From Schlesneria sp. (GTDB lineage: Bacteria > Planctomycetota > Planctomycetia > Planctomycetales > Planctomycetaceae): 64,000 nt of DNA. Made by a program: the position numbers and the translations under genes. The stretch is taken from NCBI GenBank assembly GCA_028291515.1, contig JAQGHU010000069.1:62001-126000 (forward strand), given 5' to 3'. The notes beneath the pieces were generated by a model, which was given only the letters and a program-made list of their open reading frames with translations, was not told the DNA's origin and ran no database searches. This document shows positions 11,692 through 22,503 of the stretch, piece after piece (the first letter of the stretch is position 1; each line of letters starts with the position of its first letter).

Positions 11692-13074
11692 ATGACTCAA
11701 CACGATCTGGTCGTCATTGGAGCGGGCCCCGGGGGATACGTCGCCGCGATTCGCGCGGCTCAACTCGGAATGAATGTCGCCTGCATCGAAAAGGAAAATG
11801 CTCTGGGCGGGACTTGCCTGCGAGTGGGCTGCATTCCGAGCAAAGCGCTGCTCGAAGCCAGCGAACTGTATCGCATGGCGACGGGGCATCTGTCCGAGTT
11901 CGGTGTGAACGTCGATGGTGTCAAACTGGACCTGCCGAAGATGCTGCAGCGGAAGGATCAGATCGTCGCTTCGCTCTGCAAGGGGGTCGAAGGTCTGTTC
12001 CGGAAGAATAAAATCACGCGTTATACGGGCCATGGACGAATCGTGGCGCCGGGCCGAGTTGCAATCGAAGGCGCGCAGGCTCAGGAAGTGTCAGCGAAAA
12101 ACATCTTAATCGCCACCGGCAGCATTTCTGCTCCGCTTAAGGGAGTGGAAGTCGACGGCAATCTGATTGGGACCAGCACGGAAGCGTTGACGTATCCGGA
12201 AGTACCGAAGCATCTGGTCGTCATCGGGGCCGGCGTGATCGGGCTCGAACTGGGCTGCGTGTGGGCTCGTCTGGGTGCGAAGGTGACCGTGCTGGAGTAT
12301 CTGAATCGCATCCTGCCTGGCATGGATACCGAACTCGCCACGGAAGCTCAAAAGACGTTCCAGAAGCAAGGCTTGGAGTTCCGCCTGGGGATGCGAGTGA
12401 CTGGGGCTCGTGTGAAAGACGGACGTTGCGTCGTCGAGTGCGAAGGTCAGGAGCCGATCGATTGTGATCGTGTGCTCTTGGCTGTCGGCCGTTTGCCAAA
12501 TACCGGCGACCTGGGATTAGACAACTTGAACGTCGCCCGAACCAATCGCGGCTTCATTCAAGTCGATCGACACTTCCAGACATCGATTCCCGGGATCTTT
12601 GCCATCGGCGATGCGATTCCGGGTGCGATGTTGGCTCATAAGGCCGAGGAGGAAGGGGTTGCCTGCGCGGAAGGGTTGGCGGGCAAGTATTGCCACGTCA
12701 ACTACGACGCGATTCCCGGCGTGGTCTACACCGATCCTGAAATTGCCAGCGTCGGCAAGACAGAGGAACAATTGAAGGATGCGGGGATTCCCTATCGCAA
12801 AGGGTCGTTCCCGTTCATGGCCAACGGCCGCGCGAAGGCATTGGGCCAGACAGAAGGCCGCGTGAAGATGCTGGCGCACGCCGAAACGGACCGCATTCTA
12901 GGAGTTCATATTCTTGGTCCCCGCGCCGGTGACTTGATCGCCGAAGCCGCGGTCGCCATCGAGTTCGGCGCGAGCAGTGAGGACATCGCCCGCAGTTCGC
13001 ATGCGCATCCAACGCTGGCAGAGGTCGTTAAAGAAGCGGCCTTCGCGGTCGATGGTCGAGCGATTCATATTTGA
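11692..13074 (+). CDS. lpdA: Dihydrolipoyl dehydrogenase (E3)
   Basis: GAGPGGYVAAIRAAQLG, GGTCLRVGCIPSKALLEAS, GAGVIGLELGCVWARLGAKVTVLE, SSHAHPTLAEVVKEAA. Confidence 0.97.
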   Translation: MTQHDLVVIGAGPGGYVAAIRAAQLGMNVACIEKENALGGTCLRVGCIPSKALLEASELYRMATGHLSEFGVNVDGVKLDLPKMLQRKDQIVASLCKGVEGLFRKNKITRYTGHGRIVAPGRVAIEGAQAQEVSAKNILIATGSISAPLKGVEVDGNLIGTSTEALTYPEVPKHLVVIGAGVIGLELGCVWARLGAKVTVLEYLNRILPGMDTELATEAQKTFQKQGLEFRLGMRVTGARVKDGRCVVECEGQEPIDCDRVLLAVGRLPNTGDLGLDNLNVARTNRGFIQVDRHFQTSIPGIFAIGDAIPGAMLAHKAEEEGVACAEGLAGKYCHVNYDAIPGVVYTDPEIASVGKTEEQLKDAGIPYRKGSFPFMANGRAKALGQTEGRVKMLAHAETDRILGVHILGPRAGDLIAEAAVAIEFGASSEDIARSSHAHPTLAEVVKEAAFAVDGRAIHI

Positions 13075-13170
13075 TGTTGTAGGTAGTAGGCAGCACACTT
13101 CGTCTACTGCGTTCGGCACACGGAGTGTGCCGTCTACTTTGAAGAAAGGGCGGCGAGCGCCGCGCTGAAA

Positions 13171-13929
13171 GTGATGCCGCCCTCCCCTGTCGAACTATGG
13201 CCTGCGAGTGTCGACTGGTGTGATATCACGTTGCCGACGCCTGCTGAGAACCTGGCACTCGACGAAGTCCTGCTTCACGAAGTGGACGCGAATCCGCAGC
13301 GGGCGTTTCTGCGAACCTGGGAGCCAACCAGCGACTTCGTGGTACTTGGGCGTTCCAACCAGGTTGAGACTGAAGTCAATCAACCTCAGTGTCAGATCGA
13401 AGGGGTGCCGATCTATCGGCGATCCAGCGGTGGCGGGGCCGTCTTGGTCGGGCCCGGTTGCCTGGGGTTTGCGGTGGTATTGCCGCTCACGGACGCGGTT
13501 CGCACTGGTGGCGTCACCGCTGTGACTCGATTGGTGATGCAGACGATCGCGTCACAATTGGAAGTGGTGGTCCCCGGTATCGAAGTTTGCGGGACCAGCG
13601 ATCTGGTGCTGAAGGATCGTAAGTTCTCCGGCAATTCTCAGCGGTGGTTGAAGCAGGCGTTCCTGCATCACGGCACGATCCTGTATGACTACGATCTGGA
13701 TAAAGTCCAGCGGTTGTTGAAATCACCCTCGCGACAACCGGACTATCGATCGCAACGAATTCACACGGACTTCATCACCAATCTCGCCGCTCCGCGTGAC
13801 GAAATCCTGCGCTGCCTAGTTACCGCCTGGAACGGCCAGCGCGAGGAATGCCCCGCGGCCGTCATCGAGCAAGCCAGATTGCTGGCGTCATCTCGTTATG
13901 AACGAGATGACTGGAACCTGGAACGCTGA
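13171..13929 (+). CDS. Lipoate-protein ligase A / lipoyltransferase family
   Basis: LALDEVLLHEVDANPQRAFLRTWEP..., YRRSSGGGAVLVGPGCLGFAVVLPL, KFSGNSQRWLKQAFLHHGTILYDYDL. Confidence 0.9.
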   Translation: MMPPSPVELWPASVDWCDITLPTPAENLALDEVLLHEVDANPQRAFLRTWEPTSDFVVLGRSNQVETEVNQPQCQIEGVPIYRRSSGGGAVLVGPGCLGFAVVLPLTDAVRTGGVTAVTRLVMQTIASQLEVVVPGIEVCGTSDLVLKDRKFSGNSQRWLKQAFLHHGTILYDYDLDKVQRLLKSPSRQPDYRSQRIHTDFITNLAAPRDEILRCLVTAWNGQREECPAAVIEQARLLASSRYERDDWNLER

Positions 13930-13933
13930 TCGC

Positions 13934-14269
13934 TCAGGCCACTTCGACGTAGTCGTCGCCGTGCTTGGCGAGTTGCACCAAGGCGAGCAGCCGATCGAGC
14001 TCATTGGTCTGGCGAATGATATCGATCATCAGGACGTCGACATCTTCACTCTTGTCTTTGGCCAGTGCCTTCAGGCGATTGCGGCCGTAGACTAGGAAGA
14101 CCTCTTGCGTCGGAATATCACGTCCCAGGATGACTTCGACTTCCGACAGCAAGTCAATCGCATTGCAGGTCGTCGGCCAGTTCATTTCGTCGCCGAGCAC
14201 TTCGTTCAGAGTCATCGAAGGAATGTGCATGTCGTGGCTTTCGGTTCTTAGAGAGTGAGGACGGAACAA
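13934..14269 (-). CDS. Hypothetical protein (111 aa)
   Basis: Complete ORF with coherent composition: MNWPTTCNAIDLLSEVEVILGRDIPTQEVFLVYGRNRLKALAKDKSEDVDVLMIDIIRQTNELDRLLALV. Confidence 0.55.
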   Translation of the reverse strand: MFRPHSLRTESHDMHIPSMTLNEVLGDEMNWPTTCNAIDLLSEVEVILGRDIPTQEVFLVYGRNRLKALAKDKSEDVDVLMIDIIRQTNELDRLLALVQLAKHGDDYVEVA

Positions 14270-15012
14270 GGATAGATGAATGAAGTCGAGGTCCCAGCCC
14301 TCGTGAGGTTAGCTAAAGGAAGGCCCCTGGTTGCCCAGGAGCCCCTTGGAACTCACCAGAACTCGGTTGGCGATTCCCACAACAGGCGTTCACCCCTGCG
14401 AGGGCCGTGATCTGGCGAGCATTCAGGACAACATTGAATTGCGGTTGGCTGACTGAGGTTGGCTGGTTGCAGCGTCTCAGTCACGATGTTGCATGAAAGC
14501 ATCACGCGTGCCGCAATGTTGCGGGAAGTCGACATTCGCCAAACGGCGTGAGAAGAAACGCGCGGAGCATTGAAGCAACTTCTGATGCCGCTTCACTCTT
14601 AGACGACCGCGTTCAGCGAGTCGAATATTTAATCGGCATGCCACCTCGATCGGCTCGGCGGTGGCGATGTTGCCGAACGTCAACAGACTGTCAATGACAG
14701 GCATTCAGTTCATTGAACGTATCGCCCCTGCTCGAACTGGCCTGGTTGACCAATTCGAGGCCTTTCCTTCGTGTATCCTATTACGATTCTGCCGGTTAGT
14801 GCGATCGTCGACAAAGCATTGTGACGATCAGTCCGAACAGGCAAATCCACCATGACGCAACGTCTATGCCGAAGAATCCGGCTGTGCGAGAAATGCGGAG
14901 TCGGCGGCCAGCAATAGTGGCGACGCTCGCACGGTGTCCACATCCGTCGAACGCTGCTATTGTCGTGCGGACTGATCGGAATTGGCTGCTGTTTACTGAT
15001 GGAGCTGTGACT

Positions 15013-18000
15013 GTGCGTTCTCGAACATTGATCCTGATTTGTGTGGCCAGCTTCATCGCGATGATTGGGTTGGCTATGGCAACCCCGCCCGTTCTGCCAG
15101 ACGGAACGGATGCGGCCGCTAAGCGACTGGCGACCTTCAAAGTCCCCGAAGGGATGAAGGTCGAACTGTTTGCCGCCGAGCCGAAGCTGGCCTCTCCCGT
15201 CGCGATCGGGCTCGACGAACGGAACCGCGTCTACGTTGCCGAAGAATATCGCTTCAATCTGGGGACCGAAGAGAACCGAACTCGCCCCTTCCTGCTGGAC
15301 GACGATCTGCAGATTCAGACGCTCGACGATCGCCTGAAGATGTATGAGAAGTTTGCCTCGAAGTTTGAAGGGGGAATGGATTGGTTTCGAAAGGTCGCAG
15401 ATCAGGTCCGGTTGCTGGAAGACACCGACGGCGATGGCAAAGCGGATCGATCGACGATCTTCGCGCCCGACTTCAATGGCACTCTGGATGGGCTGGCAGC
15501 GGGCGTGATGGCGATGGATGGGGATGTCTATTTCACATGCATCCCGAATCTTTGGCGGCTCCGTGACACCAATGGAGATGGCATTGCCGACGAGCGGCAG
15601 ATCATCCATACCGGATTCGGTGTGAACGCCGGCTTCCTCGGGCACGACCTGCATGGCTTGTGCTGGGGGCCCGATGGCAAACTGTACTTTTCGATCGGAG
15701 ATCGAGGCTTTCACGTGACGACGCCAGACGGGAAGGTGTTTCACGGCCCGCGTAACGGTGCTGTCTTTCGCTGCTTCCCGGATGGCAGTGAATTTGAAGT
15801 TGTCTGTCGCGGATTGCGGAACCCACAGGAACTCGCGTTCGATCAGTTCGGCAATTTGTTTGCCGCTGACAACAACTGCGACAAGGGAGATCACTCGCGC
15901 CTGGTCTATTGCCTGGAGGGAAGCGAGAGCGGCTGGAACATGGCGTACCAGTCGATCGCCGAGCCCTACCTGACCGGTCCCTGGCATGCCGAGAAGATGT
16001 GGCACCTGTGGGGTGGTGACATGACTGGGGCGAATGGGAAGCCGACGCCAGATCCTGCTGCAGTCTCAGGAGAACGGCCCTCATGGGCTCTTCCGCCGGT
16101 TGGCAAACTGGGGGCGGGGCCATCGGGCTTCACCTACTATCCCGGAACAGGATTGCCTGCGAAATACGACCATCACTTCTTCATGTGCAACTACACCGGC
16201 AATGGTGGCGTCGATTCGTTCAGTATCAAGCCGCGAGGTGCCGGGTTTGAGACAATCGACGAACACGATTTCATGAAGCCCATTTCTGCGACCGACTGCG
16301 AATTTGGTTACGACGGCAAGCTGTATGTCAGCGATTTTGTGAGCTTGATCTGGAACGGCGGCAGCGCGGGAGGCCGAATCTATACGGTGTTCGATCCGCG
16401 CATTGTGAGTGAGCCGAATGTCATTCAAACGGCCGAGATCGTACGAACAGGATTTAAGCAGCGAACTTCGACTGAATTGATCGGCTTGCTAAGTCATCCC
16501 GATCAACGAGTCCGACAGCGATCCCAGTTTGAGTTGGCCAATCGCGGCGCTGAATCGTTGCCCTTGTTGAAGGAACTGCTGGCATCGTCGAAGCACCGAC
16601 TTGCTCGCTTGCACGCCCTGTGGGGAATGGGCCAACTGGCGGCATCAAAGACGCACCGAAATCAGAATGCTGCTGATCTTCGGACGAGTGCGAATGCGAC
16701 GATCGCAACTTACTTGTCAGACGATGATATAGAGATTCGAGCCTGGTCGGCGAGACTTCTGTCGGATCAGAAATATCAGCCAGCGGCCGTTGCGATTACG
16801 AAACTGTTGTCCGACCAGAATCCAAGAGTGAAGCTGTTCGCCGCTCTCGCCATGCGAGCATTTCCCACGGAGCCGGTCTCAAACGAATTACTCACGCTGA
16901 TTCGCGACAACAATGATGCAGATCCATGGCTGCGGCACGCCGGTGTGATGGCTCTTTCGTCGAAGGTGCAGAACAGCGAGCAACTCGCCGTGTTGCTGAA
17001 CGACAAGAGTCCTGCGATTCGCATGTCGGCCCTGTTGGCCGTGCGACATTCGTTTAAACGCGACAGCGAATGGGCCGGAAGAGATGCCGCGACGGTGGAC
17101 GTTCAAGCCATCAATGCCACAATGCAAACCCTGCTGCGTGACGAGCAACTCAATATCGTCAGCGAAGCGGCACGCATGATTAACGATCTTCCGTTGGAAG
17201 ATAGTTTCCCCGCACTGGCAGCGCTTGCTGCGGCACTAAAAGGGCCGACTGCTGCGGCAGTCCCCGAGGCGCTGGCCCGCCGAATCATCAATGCGAATTA
17301 CCGATTGGGTCATGTCGAAAACGCGCAACGGGTCTTGGCCATGGTGACCGAGGCTTCATTGAGTCTACCGATTCGCAGTGAGGCGTTGCGAACGCTGATC
17401 GACTGGGAACAAGTCGGTCCGCGCGATCGCGTGACCGGATTCTGGAGATTGCCGTCACCATCTGGATTCGCCAAGCCCCTGACGGCGCGTGATCCACAAG
17501 AGACAGCCAGATTGAAGACCTTTTTGACGGAAAACGTCGCGGTTCTGCTGAGCGGTGCCGGAAGCGAATTGCAGCCAGATGTCCTGAAGCTGATCAGCCG
17601 CTACGAACTCCCGACCGATGACACGGTCTTCGCGAGTTGGGTGGCTGACAAGTCTCGAAGCGTCGCCACACAGGCCGCGGCTCTGCAATTGCTGGCATCT
17701 CGGCGATCCCCTCTGGCTGCTGAGACGATCAAGACGGCGTTACAAAGTGATCGACCTCTGGTGCGTGCCGAAGCGCGAGATGCCTTGGGCGCGATCGACC
17801 CGAACGCCGCGGTCGGCACCTTGCGAGAAGTGTTGAATCACGAATCGTCCGCAATCGTGGAACGGCAACGTGCTTTGGCAACGCTCGCAAAACTGAAGAC
17901 CGACGCTGCGGACGCGATTTTGAGCGAGTGGGTGGCACGATTGAATGGCGAGCAAGTGGCTGACTCGCTGCAACTCGATGTGCTCGATGCAGCCGAGGCT

Positions 18001-18516
18001 CGTGGACTTCCTGATTTGAAGGCGGGTGCAAATCGATATGCAGCCAAGTTGGCTGAGGGTGATCTGCTGTCGCGTCATCGGGTTTCGTTACACGGTGGCG
18101 AAGCAGATCGTGGACGCGAAATCTTCCTGGGACATCGCCTGGCCCAGTGCGTTCGTTGTCACAAAGTGGGAGTTAGCCTGGCCGGTGGCAACGCAGGCCC
18201 CGATCTCAACCAAGTGGCGACGCGGCACGATCGACTCTCGCTGCTGCAGTCGCTGGTCGATCCCAGCGCGAAGATTGCCAAGGGGTTCGAGGCCGTGACG
18301 CTGGTCATGTCAAACGGTCAGGTCTACGGCGGCGTGATTCGCAGTGAAGCTGATGGCGAGATCGTACTGGAGAAGCCGGACGGCATGAAGGTGACATTGA
18401 AGGTCGCCGATGTCGAAGAGCGTTCACAGCCGAAGTCAGCGATGCCCGAGATGAATCGAAGCCTTTCCCCACGGGAACTGCGGGATCTTGTCGAGTTCCT
18501 CGCAAATCTGAAATAG
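15013..18516 (+). CDS. PVC-type haem-binding membrane-bound dehydrogenase with HEAT-like repeats and C-terminal cytochrome c
   Basis: VPEGMKVELFAAEPKLASPVAIGLDERNRVYVAEEYRF..., beta-propeller region, HEAT-like repeats, C-terminal GREIFLGHRLAQCVRCHKVG...GPDLNQVATRHDRLSLLQSLVDPSAKIAKGFE; likely GTG start near 15013 rather than ORF-track start 14821. Confidence 0.92.
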   Translation: MRSRTLILICVASFIAMIGLAMATPPVLPDGTDAAAKRLATFKVPEGMKVELFAAEPKLASPVAIGLDERNRVYVAEEYRFNLGTEENRTRPFLLDDDLQIQTLDDRLKMYEKFASKFEGGMDWFRKVADQVRLLEDTDGDGKADRSTIFAPDFNGTLDGLAAGVMAMDGDVYFTCIPNLWRLRDTNGDGIADERQIIHTGFGVNAGFLGHDLHGLCWGPDGKLYFSIGDRGFHVTTPDGKVFHGPRNGAVFRCFPDGSEFEVVCRGLRNPQELAFDQFGNLFAADNNCDKGDHSRLVYCLEGSESGWNMAYQSIAEPYLTGPWHAEKMWHLWGGDMTGANGKPTPDPAAVSGERPSWALPPVGKLGAGPSGFTYYPGTGLPAKYDHHFFMCNYTGNGGVDSFSIKPRGAGFETIDEHDFMKPISATDCEFGYDGKLYVSDFVSLIWNGGSAGGRIYTVFDPRIVSEPNVIQTAEIVRTGFKQRTSTELIGLLSHPDQRVRQRSQFELANRGAESLPLLKELLASSKHRLARLHALWGMGQLAASKTHRNQNAADLRTSANATIATYLSDDDIEIRAWSARLLSDQKYQPAAVAITKLLSDQNPRVKLFAALAMRAFPTEPVSNELLTLIRDNNDADPWLRHAGVMALSSKVQNSEQLAVLLNDKSPAIRMSALLAVRHSFKRDSEWAGRDAATVDVQAINATMQTLLRDEQLNIVSEAARMINDLPLEDSFPALAALAAALKGPTAAAVPEALARRIINANYRLGHVENAQRVLAMVTEASLSLPIRSEALRTLIDWEQVGPRDRVTGFWRLPSPSGFAKPLTARDPQETARLKTFLTENVAVLLSGAGSELQPDVLKLISRYELPTDDTVFASWVADKSRSVATQAAALQLLASRRSPLAAETIKTALQSDRPLVRAEARDALGAIDPNAAVGTLREVLNHESSAIVERQRALATLAKLKTDAADAILSEWVARLNGEQVADSLQLDVLDAAEARGLPDLKAGANRYAAKLAEGDLLSRHRVSLHGGEADRGREIFLGHRLAQCVRCHKVGVSLAGGNAGPDLNQVATRHDRLSLLQSLVDPSAKIAKGFEAVTLVMSNGQVYGGVIRSEADGEIVLEKPDGMKVTLKVADVEERSQPKSAMPEMNRSLSPRELRDLVEFLANLK

Positions 18517-18565
18517 CGGACGGCCAAAGGGGCCCTCGCTGAGTTAGGTCGCATAAGGACTGGCT

Positions 18566-18934
18566 GTGGAAGAGATCCTGTTCTTTCTGTTGCAGATTGT
18601 CATCGAAATCGCCATCGAAGGAGTCGCCTATCTGCTGACAAGCAAGTCCATCGCGAAGCGGCAAAGCCAAACTGGCGCCGGAGTTGGTGCCACAGTCGCG
18701 TATGCCGTTATTGGCGGCATTCTGGGTGGGGTGTCGGCGTTGATTTATTCGCACGTGCTGCTGCCACAGGCTTGGATGCGAATTGCAAACCTCTTGATCA
18801 CGCCTGTTCTGTTTGGTGGGCTCGCGATGTGCCTGCCTGGGCCTACAGCATCAACGAACACCCGGCGATTCTGGAATGCTTATTTCCTGGCGGTCTTTTT
18901 TGCCGCCAGCAGGCTGATGTTTGCCGCGAGCTAA
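18566..18934 (+). CDS. Small hypothetical membrane protein
   Basis: 122 aa with several hydrophobic helices. Confidence 0.6.
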   Translation: MEEILFFLLQIVIEIAIEGVAYLLTSKSIAKRQSQTGAGVGATVAYAVIGGILGGVSALIYSHVLLPQAWMRIANLLITPVLFGGLAMCLPGPTASTNTRRFWNAYFLAVFFAASRLMFAAS

Positions 18935-18941
18935 GACGCAA

Positions 18942-20219
18942 TCAGCCATCCAACCGGAACAACCTCTTCAGTGCGTTGATCAAACCGTGTGGCGTGCCCT
19001 CGCGGGCTTCGTCCTTCAAGACGGTAAGCGGCGGATGCAGCAGTTTGTTGACGATTCGTTCCACAGTCCGCTCGATCGCTTCGCGATCTTTCGGCGTGGT
19101 ATGGGGTAGCTTATTGAAGAGGCGACTGAGCTCTTCTTTGCTGATGGCATGCCAGTCGTCCATCAGTCGCGTCAGCACGTCGCCGCTGGCCCGGTGGTGG
19201 TATTCGGACATGAACCGTTGCAGCTCTTCAGAGACGATCTGACGGGCGTGATCGATTTCGCGAACACGTGCGCGACGGTTGTCTTCACAGGTGCGGCTGA
19301 GGCTGTCGATGTCGTAGAGGAAAACCTCGGACATTTTGCCAACTGCAGGTTCGAAATCGCGTGGCGCTCCGAGGTCGAGGATGAACGCTGGCCGTCCACC
19401 GGCCGAGGCCCTGGCCTTGCGAAATCGAACCACATCGACAATCGGTTTTTCAGCGCCGGTCGTACTGACGATCACATCGGCATATCCCATCCAACGGTCG
19501 AGTGTCTCCCACGGTTCAGCTCGACCACCCCACTCGCGCGCCAGACGTTCGGCCCGTTCGAGGCTGCGGTTGACGACGACAATGTCGCGGACGCCTTCGT
19601 CCTTCAGGTAACGCAGCGTCTCTTCGGCCATCTCACCAGCACCGACGATCAGGACCAGCTTGTCGGCGAAGTTATCGAAAATGCCCTTCGCGAAGTCGCC
19701 GACTGCGACGCTGGCGATCGAAACGCGGCCTTCCGCCAATCGTGTTTCAGATCGAACACGTCCAGAGACACGAATCGCACTTTGAAACAACGAATGCATC
19801 ATCGCCCCGCAGGCGCCGAATTCTTCGGCCTCGCGATAGGCCTGTCGCACCTGATTCACAATCTGCGGCTCACCCAGCACCATGCTGTTCAATGACGAGA
19901 TGACATCGAACAGGTGCCAGACAGCTTCGGAACCCGATGCGGCCTGCAGCTTGTCGACGAATTCGTCGAGTGGAACTTGATGGAACTCAGCCAGGAAGTG
20001 GACGAGTTGATCTCGTACGAGTTCGGGGTCGTCCTCTGGACTGGAAAGATAGATTTCGACTCGATTGCAGGTCGAGAGGATGACACATTCGCACTCAGGA
20101 ATCCGGCGCTTAAGTTCTGCATACGCCTGCTGGATCCGATCGCGCGACGCAAACGCTAACTTCTCGCGGATGGCGAGCTGCGTGTTTTCGTGCGTGCAGT
20201 AGAGCGCGAGCAAATTCAC
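18942..20219 (-). CDS. hemA: Glutamyl-tRNA reductase
   Basis: CECVILSTCNRVEIYL, SLNSMVLGEPQIVNQVRQAY, LVIGAGEMAEETLRYL-type NADPH site, LDLGAPRDFEP. Confidence 0.97.
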   Translation of the reverse strand: MNLLALYCTHENTQLAIREKLAFASRDRIQQAYAELKRRIPECECVILSTCNRVEIYLSSPEDDPELVRDQLVHFLAEFHQVPLDEFVDKLQAASGSEAVWHLFDVISSLNSMVLGEPQIVNQVRQAYREAEEFGACGAMMHSLFQSAIRVSGRVRSETRLAEGRVSIASVAVGDFAKGIFDNFADKLVLIVGAGEMAEETLRYLKDEGVRDIVVVNRSLERAERLAREWGGRAEPWETLDRWMGYADVIVSTTGAEKPIVDVVRFRKARASAGGRPAFILDLGAPRDFEPAVGKMSEVFLYDIDSLSRTCEDNRRARVREIDHARQIVSEELQRFMSEYHHRASGDVLTRLMDDWHAISKEELSRLFNKLPHTTPKDREAIERTVERIVNKLLHPPLTVLKDEAREGTPHGLINALKRLFRLDG

Positions 20220-20270
20220 CGGCGGGTCTCAATCTCAAGTGGATAGTAAGTCGGGGGCATTGTGGGCGGG

Positions 20271-21155
20271 CTAGTTGTTGTCGGGCGTGGTCTTCTCAGG
20301 CTGGATCTGGCGAGTCATCTGGTGCCCATGCACTGATGGCATTCGGATGGCCGCTGTCAGTGCCTGCAGGCCGACAATCATGAACAGCAGAAATCCGCAG
20401 GACCAGGCCGTCAGCCAAGCGACCTGGCGTCCGGGAGGACGCTTGCCAACCAGTAACCAGGCAAACAGTCCGCACATCAGCAACCACATGATGGCTCCGC
20501 CCAAAACGACGGGATCGCTCCAGGTGGGAACGGCGTCCTGGTTGGCAACGACGGACAAGCCAATCCCGCTGGCGACTCCAAATGTCAGCAATGGAACAGA
20601 GACCAGCACGGAGACTCGATTGAATCGTTCGAGACGTTCCAGGCTGGGTAGCGTCGACCCGCTGGTCAGCATCTGGCGATGCTTCAAGCGACGATGCTGC
20701 CACAGGTACAGCAGGCTGAGTACGAAGCCACAAAGAATCGCGCCGGTCCCCAGGACCAGCATCGAAGCGTGCAGCATCTTCCAGTTTCGATAGTAGTCGA
20801 GCGATTGATTCGGCAATGTTCCGACGAACAGTGACCCGACGACTAACGACAGGACCACTGGCCAGACGACGATGCCACTGACGATAGTCGAATCCAACAG
20901 CGAGACGAACAGGTGCGTCAGAACGGCCAGCCAGGCTAGGACCAACAGCCAATCGTGGGCAGAACTAAGCAATGGTGGAAGGTGTGAAGTGCCAGATCGC
21001 TGCAGCAGATAGAGTGTCAGGGCGAGCAGTCCGGCGGCACCGAACCCCAATGACAGGAAGCGACCCCAGCCAGTTCGCGCACGCAAGCGCCAGACGTCAA
21101 ACCCGAAAGCGACGCTGAAGCTGGCGAGAAAACAAACGACGTTGACGTTGGGCAT
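20271..21155 (-). CDS. CcsA/HemX-like cytochrome c assembly integral membrane protein
   Basis: ~8 hydrophobic helices, HASMLVLGTGAILCGFVLSLLYLWQHRRLKHR; adjacent to hemA. Confidence 0.82.
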   Translation of the reverse strand: MPNVNVVCFLASFSVAFGFDVWRLRARTGWGRFLSLGFGAAGLLALTLYLLQRSGTSHLPPLLSSAHDWLLVLAWLAVLTHLFVSLLDSTIVSGIVVWPVVLSLVVGSLFVGTLPNQSLDYYRNWKMLHASMLVLGTGAILCGFVLSLLYLWQHRRLKHRQMLTSGSTLPSLERLERFNRVSVLVSVPLLTFGVASGIGLSVVANQDAVPTWSDPVVLGGAIMWLLMCGLFAWLLVGKRPPGRQVAWLTAWSCGFLLFMIVGLQALTAAIRMPSVHGHQMTRQIQPEKTTPDNN

Positions 21156-21248
21156 CCACCAAATCCCGAAACCGACGGTACCTGCTCTAAAAGCGGACCA
21201 GCTAGTTTACAGGAATGACCAAGGGAATCGTAGTGGGGGACGCAATGC

Positions 21249-21378
21249 GGGAGATTGCAAATTGACAATTGCAAAATGAAAATTGGAAGACCGAAAGCGA
21301 GAAGCGGCAGCTCGAGTTCGCCGCCATTCTTCATCAATTTGAAATTTGCATTTTGCAATTGTCAATTTGCAATCTCCC
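21249..21378. repeat. Perfect 30-bp inverted repeat (arms 21249-21278 and 21349-21378, 70-nt loop)
   Basis: gggagattgcaaattgacaattgcaaaatg ... cattttgcaattgtcaatttgcaatctccc. Confidence 0.9.
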
Positions 21379-21387
21379 TTCCTTCTC

Positions 21388-22503
21388 CTACCGGGCTTCG
21401 GATTCCAACCCGTAATCGCTGATCTTCTTATGCAGCGTGTTGCGGTTGATCCCCAGACGCGTCGCGGCTTTGGTTTGCGTTCCCTGGCAGGTTTTCAGGA
21501 CTTGCAGGATCAGTTCGCGTTCGACCAGGGACACCACGCGTTCGTGGACATCTGCTGCTTCTTCCCCGGCCTCAAGCAGACCCAGCGTGACCAACTCGCT
21601 GCACATCGACTTAATCCCGCCGGAACGTGACCGGCTGAGTCGAATCGGGGCCAGGCCGCGCACGTGTGATGGGAATAGGGTGAGAGAAAGAGTGTCGCTC
21701 GTACTGAGCACTGTCGCTCGCTCGATGTAGTTTTGGAGTTCACGCACATTTCCAGGCCAGGCATACGTGCGGAGCATCGAGATCACATCGTCCGCGATTT
21801 TCGGAGAGGGTCGGTTGTTCGCGAGTGCGTATTTCCTCGCGAAGAATTGGACCAGGGGCCCAATGTCTTCGGGGCGCTCGCGTAGTGGCGGCAAGTAGAT
21901 CGGCACCACGTTCAGGCGGTAGTACAAGTCCTCACGGAAGCGGCCAGAGTCGATTTCATCCAAGAGGTCGCGATTGGTCGCGGCGACGATTCGACAGTCG
22001 ACGCGAATCGTCTTCGTGTCCCCGACGCGTTCGAACTCTTGCTCCTGCAGGACACGCAGCAGTTTGACCTGCAGCGTGTAGCTCATCGAATTGATTTCAT
22101 CCAGGAAAATGGTGCCCCCGTGCGCGGCTTCGAAGCGGCCGGTGCGGTTTTCGTGAGCACTGGTAAACGCACCCTTCACGTGTCCGAATAGCTCACTTTC
22201 CAGCAAGCTTTCGCTGAGGGCTCCGCAGTTCACACGAATGAATGGACCGGAAGCGCGAGGGCTGAGTTCGTGAATGCCTCGGGCAACCAGCTCTTTTCCG
22301 GTCCCCGTTTCTCCCAGCAACAGCACAGTGGCAGTGGTGGCAGCGACCTGCTGCGTCAGGCGGTAGACCTCACGCATCGCAGGTCCATCGCCAATCATCC
22401 CGTTTAGAACAGGCATCTCATGCCGGCCTAATGTCGTCACATCCCGCTCTGCCATTCCGTCGTCCCTCGCAGCTTTACGCTGAAGTGTCGCGCTGTCATG
22501 CAC
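21388..22503 (-). CDS. Sigma-54 interaction domain / Fis-type transcriptional activator lacking a receiver domain
   Basis: [54 protein letters not shown]-terminal Fis-like [23 protein letters not shown]. Confidence 0.93.
   Translation of the reverse strand: MHDSATLQRKAARDDGMAERDVTTLGRHEMPVLNGMIGDGPAMREVYRLTQQVAATTATVLLLGETGTGKELVARGIHELSPRASGPFIRVNCGALSESLLESELFGHVKGAFTSAHENRTGRFEAAHGGTIFLDEINSMSYTLQVKLLRVLQEQEFERVGDTKTIRVDCRIVAATNRDLLDEIDSGRFREDLYYRLNVVPIYLPPLRERPEDIGPLVQFFARKYALANNRPSPKIADDVISMLRTYAWPGNVRELQNYIERATVLSTSDTLSLTLFPSHVRGLAPIRLSRSRSGGIKSMCSELVTLGLLEAGEEAADVHERVVSLVERELILQVLKTCQGTQTKAATRLGINRNTLHKKISDYGLESEAR

Noticed and set aside
13114-13132. CGGCACAC-GGA-GTGTGCCG hairpin between lpdA and the lipoate ligase gene as a terminator
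   Set aside because: Stem is only 8 bp with no convincing T-tract; it resembles a common planctomycete dispersed phrase, so a terminator call is unsupported.
14710-16005. 431-aa minus ORF
   Set aside because: Antisense to the PVC-type dehydrogenase gene; no family signature.
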